Both the position numbers and the translations under genes were made by a program. A stretch of DNA of 64,000 nt from Rhizobium rosettiformans W3 (GTDB lineage: Bacteria > Pseudomonadota > Alphaproteobacteria > Rhizobiales > Rhizobiaceae): NCBI RefSeq assembly GCF_004912135.1, contig NZ_STGU01000012.1:62001-126000 (forward strand). Reading direction: 5' to 3'. This document shows positions 34,424 through 42,920 of this stretch, piece by piece; the stretch's first letter is position 1, and each line of letters starts with the position of its first letter. The notes beneath the pieces are model-generated. The model saw nothing but the letters and a program-made list of their open reading frames with translations. It was not told the origin of the DNA and did no database searches.

Positions 34424-35511
34424 TGCCCGATCTCTTTTCGCTCGGCCGGCGTGGCCTTTTTCTCTTCGATGCCGAAACCGCCCATGGTCTTTCGATCGCG
34501 GCCTTGAAGACCGGCCTCGTCCCGACCTGCAAGGCAGAGGCCGATCCGCGTCTCGCCCAGACCGTCGCCGGGATCCGCTTCCCGAACCCGCTTGGCATGG
34601 CCGCCGGCTACGACAAGAATGCCGAGGTCCCGGATGCCCTGCTGTCACTTGGCTTCGGTTTTGCCGAGGTCGGCACGCTCACACCGAAGGCGCAGGCCGG
34701 CAATCCGAAGCCGCGCATCTTCCGCCTGGAGCGCGATCATGCGGTGATCAATCGCCTCGGCTTCAACAACGAGGGCCATGCCGCGGCGCTTTCACGGCTT
34801 TCTGCGCGGCGCAATCGCTCCGGCATCGTCGGCGTCAACATCGGTGCCAACAAGGATGCTGCCGATCGGATTGCCGATTACGTGGCAGGCATCCGTCGTT
34901 TCTATCCGGTCGCGACCTATTTCACTGCCAATATCTCCTCCCCGAATACGCCGGGCCTGCGCGATCTGCAGGCCAAGGAGAGCCTCGATGCGCTTCTCTC
35001 TGCCGTACTGGCCGCGAGGTCCGAGGAGGGGCTGAAGGCCGGCAAGCGTCTGCCGGTCTTCCTGAAGATTGCGCCCGATCTCACCGAGGAAGGCATGGAC
35101 GACATCGCAGAGGTCGTCGCGGCCCATGATCTCGACGGCCTGATTGTCTCCAACACCACGCTGTCACGCGAGGGTCTCACCGACGCCACTTTGGCCCGTG
35201 AAGCCGGTGGCCTGTCCGGCGCGCCGCTCTTCGACAAGTCGACGGCAGTGCTCGCGCGCATGCGCAAGCGGGTGGGCCCCGACCTGCCGATCATCGGTGT
35301 CGGCGGCGTCTCCTCGGCTGAAACCGCGATGGAAAAGATCCGCGCCGGTGCAGACCTCGTGCAGCTCTATTCCTGCATGGTCTATGAAGGGCCGGCTCTG
35401 CCGGGCCGCATCGTCCGGGGCCTGTCGAGGCTGCTCGATCGCGAGACGGTCGCAAACATCCGCGAGCTGCGGGATTCAAGGCTCGATCACTGGCTGTCGG
35501 TAAAGGTCTGA
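34423..35511 (+). CDS. pyrD: dihydroorotate dehydrogenase (quinone), class 2
   Basis: Membrane-associated flavoenzyme oxidising dihydroorotate to orotate with quinone, in pyrimidine synthesis. The 362 residues begin with the class 2 amphipathic helical extension (about 1-40), then NPLGMAAGYDKNAEVPDAL, INRLGFNNEGHAAAL, TANISSPNTPGLRDLQ with the catalytic Ser, VSNTTLSREGL and IGVGGVSSAETAMEKIRAGA. The 3' end overlaps the convergent MATE gene by 25 bp. Confidence 0.96.
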   Translation: MPDLFSLGRRGLFLFDAETAHGLSIAALKTGLVPTCKAEADPRLAQTVAGIRFPNPLGMAAGYDKNAEVPDALLSLGFGFAEVGTLTPKAQAGNPKPRIFRLERDHAVINRLGFNNEGHAAALSRLSARRNRSGIVGVNIGANKDAADRIADYVAGIRRFYPVATYFTANISSPNTPGLRDLQAKESLDALLSAVLAARSEEGLKAGKRLPVFLKIAPDLTEEGMDDIAEVVAAHDLDGLIVSNTTLSREGLTDATLAREAGGLSGAPLFDKSTAVLARMRKRVGPDLPIIGVGGVSSAETAMEKIRAGADLVQLYSCMVYEGPALPGRIVRGLSRLLDRETVANIRELRDSRLDHWLSVKV

Positions 35512-36833
35512 TCCGTCTTCGGTTTGAGCCTTGCAAGCAGCAGCAGGCCGCGCAGTCCGAGAAACACGTTGAGCGCAATCCAGAGCCCGTGGTTGGAAAA
35601 CAGCGGGACGAGGGCGGCGACGCTTGCGAGATAGCCGGCAAGCGCCAGAAGCATCATGTTGCGCATGTCCGATGACCAGGTCGCGCCGATGAAGACGCCG
35701 TCCATATGGAAGGCGAGGGCACCGGTAAGGGCCGTCAGGGCTGCATAGACCAGATAGGTTTCAGCCACGCTGCGGACGTCGCCGGCCGTGGTGATGAAGC
35801 CGACGATGGCATTGCCGAAGACCAGAAAGAAGACAAGGCTGGCGATTGCGAGGCCGAAGGACCAGAGGCCGGTGAGTTTTACGGCACGCTCGAAGGCGGT
35901 CCGCTGCCGCGCGCCAATGGTCTCGCCGGTGATCTGTTCGGCCGCCGTTGCCATGCCGTCGAGATAGAAGCTCGCGATCATGAAGAAGTTCATGAGCACG
36001 GCATTGGCCGCCAGCGTCACGGCACCGAAGCCAGCGCCGATCCGGGTCATGACGGTAAAGGCCGTGATCAGCGAGAAGGTCCGGATCAGGATGTCCCGGT
36101 TCAGGCGGAAGAGTGCCATCAGCTTCGGCCGGTCGGTAACCATCGAGACCTGCGGCACCGCTGCCTGCCCGTAGCGCCAGAAGACGAAGGCAAAGCCGGC
36201 CAGCATGGCGACGACTTCGCCGATCACCGTTCCCCACGCGACGCCGGCAATGCCGAAGCCGAAGGTCCAGCCGAGCAGGATGGACATCGCGATGTTGACG
36301 CCGTTGAGCAGGATCTGCAGCGCAAGCCCGACGGAGCCAAGCCCGCGGCCGAGCACGAAGCCGAGCAAGGTGAAGTTGGAGAGCGTCACAGGGGCGGCGA
36401 GGATGCGGATGGCGATATAGGTCGCCGCGGCAGACTGAACGTTCCCCTCCGCTCCCATGAGTTTTGGGCCAAACCCGATGATGGCGGGAGACAGGAGAAG
36501 GATCAGAAGCCCGAAGCCGATCGAAAGCGCAATCGAGCGCCAGAAGACCGCAAACAGCTCATGCGTCTCGCCGCGTCCTTGTGCCTGCGCGACAAGGGCC
36601 GTGGTCGAGGCGCGAAGGAAATTGAGGCTGGCGAACAGGAGGTCGAAGAGGGCTGCCGCGATCGCAAGTCCCGCAAGCTGCGCGGCATCGCCGCTGCGCC
36701 CGACCACGGCGGTATCGGTGAGGCCGAGCAGCGGCGTCGTGACGAAGCCGAGCGTCATCGGCACGGCGATCGCAAGGACGCTGCGGTGGCTGACCTCGAT
36801 CGGTCTGGAGGCGGGAGTAAGCAGGCTGTGCAT
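35487..36833 (-). CDS. MATE family efflux transporter (DinF-like)
   Basis: Inner-membrane Na+ or H+ antiporter of 448 residues with about 12 helices in two homologous halves (first half from VLAIAVPMTLGFVTTPLLGL with TDTAVVGRSGDAAQLAGLAI). The DinF/NorM-like pattern is clear; substrates cannot be read from sequence. ATG 36833 starts MHSLLTPASRP with GGAGCAC upstream; a 12-residue extension is possible. It follows the CAP-domain gene on the same strand by 36 bp, so the two may be co-transcribed, and it converges on pyrD. Confidence 0.93.
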   Translation of the reverse strand: MHSLLTPASRPIEVSHRSVLAIAVPMTLGFVTTPLLGLTDTAVVGRSGDAAQLAGLAIAAALFDLLFASLNFLRASTTALVAQAQGRGETHELFAVFWRSIALSIGFGLLILLLSPAIIGFGPKLMGAEGNVQSAAATYIAIRILAAPVTLSNFTLLGFVLGRGLGSVGLALQILLNGVNIAMSILLGWTFGFGIAGVAWGTVIGEVVAMLAGFAFVFWRYGQAAVPQVSMVTDRPKLMALFRLNRDILIRTFSLITAFTVMTRIGAGFGAVTLAANAVLMNFFMIASFYLDGMATAAEQITGETIGARQRTAFERAVKLTGLWSFGLAIASLVFFLVFGNAIVGFITTAGDVRSVAETYLVYAALTALTGALAFHMDGVFIGATWSSDMRNMMLLALAGYLASVAALVPLFSNHGLWIALNVFLGLRGLLLLARLKPKTDQTFTDSQ

Positions 36834-36869
36834 GGAGTGCTCCGGTGGGGACCGGAGCGGAAGAATCAC

Positions 36870-37367
36870 TCAGGCCGACAGCACCATGGCCCAGTAGGGG
36901 CGGTTGCCGGAAGCAGAATCCCAGGCCACGGCGACGCCGAGCCCGTTGAAGCCACCAAGCATGTTGTCGAGATGCCGCTTGGAATCGATCCAGGCCTGCA
37001 CCGCGCGCTCGACCGTGTCTTGGCCAGCTGCGATGTTTTCGGCCGCAGGCAGCGGCACGCCATGGCCCTTCATCCGGGCGTCGAAGCTGTCGTTGAAGCC
37101 GATCAGATGCGACATCTCCCCCGCACGCGCCATCCGCTTGGCCTGGGCAATCGCCGCGACCTCCGCCGGACGGCTGCGCGAGAGTGACGAGAGCCCCCGC
37201 GACTGGCGCAGGCGATTGACCATTGGCAGGGCAGCGTCCGTCTCGGCCCGCGACTGGCCGTCATCGGGATTGAGGATGTCGGTGGAGCGGCAGCCGGCAA
37301 TGGCCGCCGTCAAGAGGCCGGCCGAGACCAGGATCAGCCGGCGGCGGGGCAGGGCGAACTGGGTCAT
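36870..37367 (-). CDS. CAP/SCP-domain lipoprotein
   Basis: 165 residues with an N-terminal lipoprotein signal (LILVSAGLLTAAIAGC; lipobox IAGC, lipidated Cys near residue 26). The mature domain shows MVNRLRQSRGLSSLSRS, AEVAAIAQAKRMARAGEMSH, AAENIAAGQDTVERAVQAW and GVAVAWDSASGNRPYWAMVL, the order of CAP (cysteine-rich secretory/YkwD-like) domains. Role unknown, possibly cell-envelope maintenance. ATG 37367 chosen; seven bases separate it from the DUF6460 gene upstream, so it forms an operon with it and the MATE gene. Confidence 0.88.
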   Translation of the reverse strand: MTQFALPRRRLILVSAGLLTAAIAGCRSTDILNPDDGQSRAETDAALPMVNRLRQSRGLSSLSRSRPAEVAAIAQAKRMARAGEMSHLIGFNDSFDARMKGHGVPLPAAENIAAGQDTVERAVQAWIDSKRHLDNMLGGFNGLGVAVAWDSASGNRPYWAMVLSA

Positions 37368-37374
37368 CGGCTGC

Positions 37375-37641
37375 TCAGTTCCGGGAGGCAAAAAGGCGCA
37401 GCAGAATGAAGGCGGGAATGACCACGGTCGCACCGATCAACAGATACTGGCCGACCCGTCCGAGAGCATCGAACCCGGTATACCAGAGGTCCAGGATAAA
37501 ATGCCGGATGCCGTTCAGGAGGTCGACCGGATCGAGCCCGAAAACGGACATCACGAAGCCGACGATGAGCGAAACGACGATCAGCTTGACGAGCGTACGG
37601 CCCGGGGTGTCGCCGAGAAATCGATTGAGGCCATCAGCCAT
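37375..37641 (-). CDS. DUF6460 small membrane protein
   Basis: 88 residues with two membrane helices (LVKLIVVSLIVGFVMSVFGL at about 15-34 and LLIGATVVIPAFILLRLFA at about 68-86) joined by a conserved loop DPVDLLNGIRHFILDLWYTG. The DUF6460 pattern is recognisable and the function unknown. AGGAGA lies seven bases before ATG 37641. First gene of a minus-strand unit with the CAP lipoprotein and MATE genes. Confidence 0.85.
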   Translation of the reverse strand: MADGLNRFLGDTPGRTLVKLIVVSLIVGFVMSVFGLDPVDLLNGIRHFILDLWYTGFDALGRVGQYLLIGATVVIPAFILLRLFASRN

Positions 37642-37808
37642 GCATATCTCCTGTTGTCGTCCGCTGATATGGGCGCGGTCCGTATGCCCCGCAAGTCGGT
37701 GAAGCAGCGGCTTGCGATAGGACTTGAGTTTTTTCTGGCGATCGGTCAAGACCGCGCGCCCACTCCATGCTGGACCATTCCAGGCTGGCGGGCGCAAGGA
37801 TCTCTTCG

Positions 37809-38747
37809 ATGCACCCCACCCAGTTTTCCTCCGGCGACGTCATCGCCGACCGCCGCGCTGATTATGCCCGCATGCTTGCCGAGAATGGCGAACATGAGGC
37901 GGCCGTGGAATTGATGGAGCAGGCTCTGGAACTGGTGCCCGATTGGCCGGCAGGCCTGTTGAGGCTCGCCGACTATGCCGAGAAGGCCGGACTGACCGCG
38001 AAGGCCGTGCCCGCCTTGCGTCGACTGCTGGACCTCGATCCCGAGGATCTGTTCGGCGCACAGCTGAAACTGGCTCTGCTCGGCGCGGAAGAGGTGCCGG
38101 ATCAGCCGCCGTCTCGCTATGTCGAAGCCCTGTTTGATGACTATGCCGAGCGCTTTGACACCGCACTGGTCGAGAAGCTGGACTATTCTGTCCCGCAAAA
38201 GCTTGCCCGATTGATCGTCGAGCAGGCGGATCGAGACTTCGGCCTCGCCGTCGATCTCGGCTGCGGGACGGGCCTCTTCGGCGCGGAAATCCGCGACAGG
38301 GTCAGGCGCCTCGAAGGTTTCGACCTGTCGGCCAACATGCTGATGAAGGCGGAAGAGAAGGGACATTACGACCTTCTCGCGAAAGCCGACCTGTCGCTCG
38401 ATCCGGCAACGTCGGGGCTTTTCGAGGCGGAGCTCGAAAGCGGCCGCGCCGACCTCGTCTCTGCAGCCGACGTGCTGATGTATCTCGGCGATCTCGCCAA
38501 TGCTTTCGCGCTTGCCGCGATGGTCGCGAAACCCGAGGCGCTCTTTGCTTTTTCGGTCGAAGATGCGGGCGAGGGAGATGGTTTCATCCTCGCGCCAAGC
38601 CTGCGTTACGCACATACCGAACAGCATGTCCGGCAGCGTCTCGAGGAAAACGGCTTCGAACTCGTCGAGCTCACCCGCACCACCATTCGCATGGATGGCG
38701 GAAAACCGGTCTCCGGCATTCTGTTTCTTGCGAGCCGGATGGCTTAA
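37809..38747 (+). CDS. TPR-containing class I SAM-dependent methyltransferase
   Basis: 312 residues. Residues about 10-105 form tetratricopeptide-like helices (AENGEHEAAVELMEQALELV, DWPAGLLRLADYAEKAGLTA). Residues 125-312 are a Rossmann methyltransferase with the SAM-binding motif LAVDLGCGTGLFG, acidic motif II EGFDLSANML and DLVSAADVLMYLGD. Target unknown; similar TPR-fused methyltransferases act on proteins or small molecules. ATG 37809 has AAGGA eight bases upstream. It is divergent from the DUF6460 gene. Confidence 0.88.
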   Translation: MHPTQFSSGDVIADRRADYARMLAENGEHEAAVELMEQALELVPDWPAGLLRLADYAEKAGLTAKAVPALRRLLDLDPEDLFGAQLKLALLGAEEVPDQPPSRYVEALFDDYAERFDTALVEKLDYSVPQKLARLIVEQADRDFGLAVDLGCGTGLFGAEIRDRVRRLEGFDLSANMLMKAEEKGHYDLLAKADLSLDPATSGLFEAELESGRADLVSAADVLMYLGDLANAFALAAMVAKPEALFAFSVEDAGEGDGFILAPSLRYAHTEQHVRQRLEENGFELVELTRTTIRMDGGKPVSGILFLASRMA

Positions 38748-38773
38748 GAAGCAGCATTCTTGCGAATTGCTCT

Positions 38774-38796
38774 ATAGGTCAGGTTTACTGACCTAT
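38774..38796. promoter_or_regulatory. 23 bp inverted repeat upstream of the yitT-like gene
   Basis: ATAGGTCAG-GTTTA-CTGACCTAT, perfect 9 bp arms. It lies 27 bp after the methyltransferase stop and 66 bp before the yitT-like start. The next U-run (GTTTTT) is eight bases away, so it could be a poor terminator or, equally, an operator for a dimeric repressor. Confidence 0.5.
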
Positions 38797-38861
38797 CGCC
38801 CTTGTTTTTCAGTGGATCTCGCGTAATTTTGGTGCCCGAGATCACCTTCTGGAGACGTGAC

Positions 38862-39500
38862 ATGGCGCAGTTGACGAGCATGCTGGGAATCTGGAATTCG
38901 AACCCCACCCGCCACACGCCCGCCGAAGATCTCCAGGGTCTGGTCGCCGGCAGCCTGATCGCCGCGCTCGGTCTCTATTTCCTCGCCCAGGTCGGGCTCC
39001 TGACCGGCGGCATGGCGGGGCTCGCCTTCGTCCTGCATTATTGGAGCGGCTGGAGCTTCGGTCTCCTCTTCTTTGTGCTCAATCTGCCCTTCTACATCCT
39101 GTCGCTGCGCCGTGTGGGCCTCGACTTCACGCTGAAGACATTCGCAGCCGTTGGCCTGACCTCCTTCATCGTCGAAATCGAGAGCCGCTTTCTTGTCATT
39201 CAGAGCATCGCGCCAATCTGGGCGGCGATCCTGGGCGGCCTTCTCCTCGGCTTCGGTCTCCTGGCGCTTTACCGCCACCGCGCCAGCCTCGGAGGCCTCG
39301 GCATTCTCGCAGTCTACATCCAGGACCGCTTCGGCATCCGCGCCGGCCTGGTCCAGCTCGGTTTCGACCTCTGCGTCATGGCCCTGGCCTTTGCCGTCGT
39401 GAGCCCCTCCGTGGTGCTCTACTCGGTGATCGGCGCCGTGGTCCTGAACCTCTTCCTCGCGATCAACCATCGATCGGACCGGTACATCGCGATGAGATAA
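38862..39500 (+). CDS. YitT family membrane protein
   Basis: 212 residues with five to six helices (LVAGSLIAALGLYFLAQVGL, GLAFVLHYWSGWSFGLLFFV onward). The glycine-rich TGGMAGLAF after helix 1 and SLGGLGILAVYIQDRFGI in the middle are typical of the YitT/DUF161 family, for which no transport substrate is established. GGAG lies before ATG 38862 (MAQLTSMLGIW). The preceding inverted repeat may regulate it. It converges on the toxin gene with four bases between the stops. Confidence 0.85.
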   Translation: MAQLTSMLGIWNSNPTRHTPAEDLQGLVAGSLIAALGLYFLAQVGLLTGGMAGLAFVLHYWSGWSFGLLFFVLNLPFYILSLRRVGLDFTLKTFAAVGLTSFIVEIESRFLVIQSIAPIWAAILGGLLLGFGLLALYRHRASLGGLGILAVYIQDRFGIRAGLVQLGFDLCVMALAFAVVSPSVVLYSVIGAVVLNLFLAINHRSDRYIAMR

Positions 39501-39504
39501 CCGC

Positions 39505-39957
39505 CTAGTCCGTGCGTTTCGTCACTGAAAGCTGCCGAAGCTGGTAGCTTTCGGCAAAATGCTGTTTGACGAGGTCGAACCAGTCGGTCGGAAGGGGGCC
39601 GAGCACGCAGGTGTCCTCGATGAGCCTCTTCTGTGAAATCCACTGAGCGGGCCGCAGATCTGGGCCCGGCCAGACGAAAAGATTGAGCTCGTCCGTGTAA
39701 ATCCACTGCGGACGGTCATCGAGGCCGATATGGCGGCAGAGCTTTTGCGGCACCTGCAGCGCCCGTCGTGCCGCGGCCGGTGGCATATGCGAGATGCCCA
39801 GAGCATAGACGATTGTCGTGCCAAAATCGTCCTTCTTTGCCAGCAAGAGCGCGGTCGGATAGGTCTTCTCTCCATCCTCTCGTCGCTTAGCCTTGCTGGA
39901 CCAGAGATACTCGTAAGCGATTATATGTCCGATGGGAGGTTCCGCCGGGATTCTCAT
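39505..39957 (-). CDS. PemK/MazF-like toxin of a type II toxin-antitoxin pair
   Basis: 150 residues. The N-terminal PPIGHIIAYEYLW followed by EKTYPTALLLAKKDDFG, then ALGISHMPP, VPQKLCRHIGLDDRPQWIYT and DELNLFVWPGPDLRP match an alphaproteobacterial branch related to PemK/MazF growth inhibitors (SH3-like fold, ribosome-dependent or free mRNA interferases). The Arg-Pro of MazF active sites is Tyr-Pro here, so activity is uncertain. The start lies 12 bases after the antitoxin stop and lacks a good Shine-Dalgarno, which fits translational coupling. Confidence 0.72.
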   Translation of the reverse strand: MRIPAEPPIGHIIAYEYLWSSKAKRREDGEKTYPTALLLAKKDDFGTTIVYALGISHMPPAAARRALQVPQKLCRHIGLDDRPQWIYTDELNLFVWPGPDLRPAQWISQKRLIEDTCVLGPLPTDWFDLVKQHFAESYQLRQLSVTKRTD

Positions 39958-39969
39958 CCGAGGAAACCG

Positions 39970-40245
39970 TCAACGTGGCTCCGCAGGCTCATCGGGCAGG
40001 TCATCAAGGTTGTACGGCTGGTCGCCAGTCACCTCAGCCTGCATGATTGCCTCGATCTCACCGATGCTGAGCTCTTCCACCGGCATGTTGACGCGGAAGC
40101 GCTCCCAAAGCTGCTGAAACATTTCGGCGGACACCAGATAGGCCGTTGGCCGACCGTAGCGGGTGATCTCAACCGGACCCTGATAGATTCGCTCGTGCCA
40201 CTCGCCGAAATTCTTCTGAAACTCGGAGGCAGGTACGCTGGCCAT
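39970..40245 (-). CDS. Phd/YefM family antitoxin
   Basis: 91 residues: PASEFQKNFGEWHERIYQGP with VEITRYGRPTAYLVSAEMFQ is the Phd/YefM DNA-binding fold, which dimerises and autorepresses; the acidic tail (EIEAIMQAEVTGDQPYNLDD) would wrap the toxin. AAGGGAG precedes ATG 40245. A perfect 17 bp palindrome at 40258-40274 lies directly before the Shine-Dalgarno and is the probable autoregulatory operator. The antitoxin-first order is standard. Confidence 0.88.
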   Translation of the reverse strand: MASVPASEFQKNFGEWHERIYQGPVEITRYGRPTAYLVSAEMFQQLWERFRVNMPVEELSIGEIEAIMQAEVTGDQPYNLDDLPDEPAEPR

Positions 40246-40257
40246 GACATCTCCCTT

Positions 40258-40274
40258 TTCCGTAAGTTACGGAA
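40258..40274 (-). promoter_or_regulatory. palindromic operator of the toxin-antitoxin operon
   Basis: TTCCGTAAGTTACGGAA, perfect 8 bp arms around one central base, 13 bp before the antitoxin start. Position and symmetry suit a Phd-family dimer repressing its own promoter. Confidence 0.7.
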
Positions 40275-40371
40275 GATAGCACTTTACTCTTACCTTCTCA
40301 ACATTGCCCAGAGACAGGCTGGGCACCGTATCACCTCTTCTCTTTCCTCGCCCGTCCACTACCTTGGGGCG

Positions 40372-42891
40372 GTGACAACAGCTGATTCCGCCCTTGCCCT
40401 GCTGCCTGCCCCCTTCCTCCGCTGGTTCGGCGAGAAGGGCTGGCATCCGCGTGACCATCAGCTGGAGCTTCTGGGCCGGGCACGATCGGGCGAAAGCGGT
40501 GGCGAAAGCCTGCTGCTGATCGCGCCGACCGGTGCCGGTAAAACGCTGGCCGGTTTTCTCCCGTCACTGACGGAACTCACCGAACGCGGTCGCAAAAAGC
40601 CGGGCGAAGCCTTTACCGGCATCCACACGCTCTACATCTCGCCGCTCAAGGCGCTCGCCGTCGACATCGAGCGCAATCTGATGAAGCCCGTGACCGAGAT
40701 GGGGCTTCCGATCACCATCGGGAACCGCACCGGTGACACTCCAGCCTCGAAGCGCCAGCGGCAGAAGACCAATCCGCCGGATATCCTGCTGACGACGCCG
40801 GAGCAGGTGGCGCTTCTGATCTCGCATTCGGATGCGGAGCGCTTCTTCAAGGACCTGCGCTACGTCATCTTCGACGAACTCCATTCGCTGGTCACATCCA
40901 AGCGCGGCCATCTTCTGTCGCTCGGCCTTGCGCGTCTGCGGAAGCTTGCGCCCGGCCTGAAGACCATCGGCCTCTCCGCCACGGTGGCCAAGCCGATGGA
41001 CCTGCGCCGCTGGCTGGTGGCGCAGCCGGACGAGGGCGAGAGAGCCGCCGGCATCATCACGGTCGACGGCGGTGCGCGACCGAACATCACCATCCTGCAG
41101 ACGGAGGATCGCATTCCCTGGTCCGGGCATCGGGCGGTCTACGCCATTCCCGAGATCTACAAGGTGCTGAAGGAGTTCCAGACGACGCTCCTCTTCGTCA
41201 ACACGCGATCCCAGGCCGAGATGCTGTTTCAGGAACTCTGGACGGTGAACGACGACAATCTGCCGATCGCGCTCCACCATGGCTCCCTCGATGTTTCCCA
41301 GCGCCGCAAGGTGGAGGCCGCCATGGCCGAAAATCGCCTGCGCGCGGTTGTCGCCACCTCGACGCTTGATCTCGGGATCGACTGGGGCGACGTCGATCTC
41401 GTCATCCATGTCGGTGCGCCCAAGGGCGCCTCCCGCCTTGCCCAGCGGATCGGTCGCGCCAATCACCGGATGGATGAACCCTCGCGTGCAATCCTGGTCC
41501 CGGCCAACCGCTTCGAGGTGATGGAGTGCCAGGCGGCACTCGATGCCAACTACATCGGCGCGCAGGACACCCCACCGGTCGGCCAAGGTTCGCTCGATGT
41601 GCTGGCCCAGCATGTGCTCGGCATGGCCTGTGCCGATGCCTTCGACGAGGAGGACCTCTATCGCGAGGTGACGACGGCGCTCCCTTATGTTGACCTGCCG
41701 CGCGAGACCTTCGCCCGCATCGTCGATTTCGTCGCGACCGGCGGCTACGCGCTTCGCACCTACGAGCGCTATGCCCGCATCCGCCGCCGCAAGGACGGGT
41801 TATGGCGCGTCTCCAATCCGCAGGTCGCCCAGCAATATCGCCTGAACCTCGGCACCATCGTCGAAATGCCGATGCTGAATGTCCGGCTCGTCAAGCGCAA
41901 CCATCTGGGCTCGATCGGTCGCGGCGGCATGACGCTCGGCAAGGTCGAGGAGTATTTCTTCGAGCAGCTGACCCAGGGCGATACCTTCCTGTTCTCGGGC
42001 AAGGTGCTGCGCTTCGAGGGCATAAGGGACAACGAGTGCCTGGTGTCGAACGCCTTTTCCATGGACCCGAAGATCCCGGCCTATGCCGGCGGCAAGTTCC
42101 CGCTCTCGACTTATTTGGCAGATCAGGTCCGCGCCATGCTCGACGATCCCGAGCGCCGCATGAGCCTGCCCGACCAGGTGCGGGACTGGCTGTCCTTGCA
42201 GGCGGAGAAGTCCGTCCTGCCCAAACGCGGCGATCTCCTGATCGAGACCTTCCCGCGCGGCGAGCGCTTCTACATGGTGATCTATGCCTTCGAGGGCCGG
42301 CTCGCGCATCAGACGCTCGGCATGTTGCTCACCCGCCGTCTGGAGCGGATGCGGGCGAAGCCCCTGGGTTTTGTCGCGACCGATTACGCGCTTGCGATCT
42401 GGGGCCTGGAGGACATGGGTTCCCTGATCGCGCGCGGCGCCTTAAGCCTCTCCGAACTCTTCGACCAGGACATGCTGGGCGACGATCTCGAAACCTGGCT
42501 CGACGAAAGCTTCATGCTGAAGCGCACCTTCCGCAACTGCGCCGTCATCGCCGGCCTGATCGAGCAGCGTCATCCCGGCAAGGAGAAGTCCGGGCGGCAG
42601 GTGACCGTCTCCTCCGATCTGATCTATGACGTCCTCCGCAGCCACGAACCGGATCACATCCTGATGCAGGCGACGCGACAGGATGCCGCCGCAGGACTTT
42701 TGGACATTGCCCGCCTTGCCGATATGCTGGAGCGAATCAGGGGGCATATCCTGCACAAGCGCCTCATGCAGATATCGCCGCTCGCCGTTCCGGTGATGCT
42801 GGAGATCGGCAAGGAGCCGGTGGCGGGTGAAGCCCAGGAGCACGTGCTGTCCATGGCGGCGGAAGATCTCATCGCCGAAGCCATGGCGTGA
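40372..42891 (+). CDS. ligase-associated DNA damage response DEXH box helicase
   Basis: Lhr-type superfamily 2 helicase of 839 residues. Motif I LIAPTGAGKTLAGFL near residue 55, Ia YISPLKALAVD, motif II FDELHSL (DELH), motif III GLSATVA, motif V TSTLDLGIDWGDVDLVIH and VI QRIGRANHR are clear, followed by a long C-terminal Lhr-specific domain. The family sits with an ATP-dependent ligase, an exonuclease and PdeM in DNA-repair clusters. The only plausible start is GTG 40372; the open frame upstream covers the antitoxin promoter and is not coding. pdeM follows after 29 bp. Confidence 0.93.
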   Translation: MTTADSALALLPAPFLRWFGEKGWHPRDHQLELLGRARSGESGGESLLLIAPTGAGKTLAGFLPSLTELTERGRKKPGEAFTGIHTLYISPLKALAVDIERNLMKPVTEMGLPITIGNRTGDTPASKRQRQKTNPPDILLTTPEQVALLISHSDAERFFKDLRYVIFDELHSLVTSKRGHLLSLGLARLRKLAPGLKTIGLSATVAKPMDLRRWLVAQPDEGERAAGIITVDGGARPNITILQTEDRIPWSGHRAVYAIPEIYKVLKEFQTTLLFVNTRSQAEMLFQELWTVNDDNLPIALHHGSLDVSQRRKVEAAMAENRLRAVVATSTLDLGIDWGDVDLVIHVGAPKGASRLAQRIGRANHRMDEPSRAILVPANRFEVMECQAALDANYIGAQDTPPVGQGSLDVLAQHVLGMACADAFDEEDLYREVTTALPYVDLPRETFARIVDFVATGGYALRTYERYARIRRRKDGLWRVSNPQVAQQYRLNLGTIVEMPMLNVRLVKRNHLGSIGRGGMTLGKVEEYFFEQLTQGDTFLFSGKVLRFEGIRDNECLVSNAFSMDPKIPAYAGGKFPLSTYLADQVRAMLDDPERRMSLPDQVRDWLSLQAEKSVLPKRGDLLIETFPRGERFYMVIYAFEGRLAHQTLGMLLTRRLERMRAKPLGFVATDYALAIWGLEDMGSLIARGALSLSELFDQDMLGDDLETWLDESFMLKRTFRNCAVIAGLIEQRHPGKEKSGRQVTVSSDLIYDVLRSHEPDHILMQATRQDAAAGLLDIARLADMLERIRGHILHKRLMQISPLAVPVMLEIGKEPVAGEAQEHVLSMAAEDLIAEAMA

Positions 42892-42920
42892 ATCAGGCAG
42901 ACCGGCTATGACGAGGCCGG

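Noticed and set aside
39730..40371. 214-codon N-terminal extension of the helicase frame
   Set aside because: It passes antisense through the toxin and antitoxin genes and their operator, and lacks helicase features until GTG 40372.
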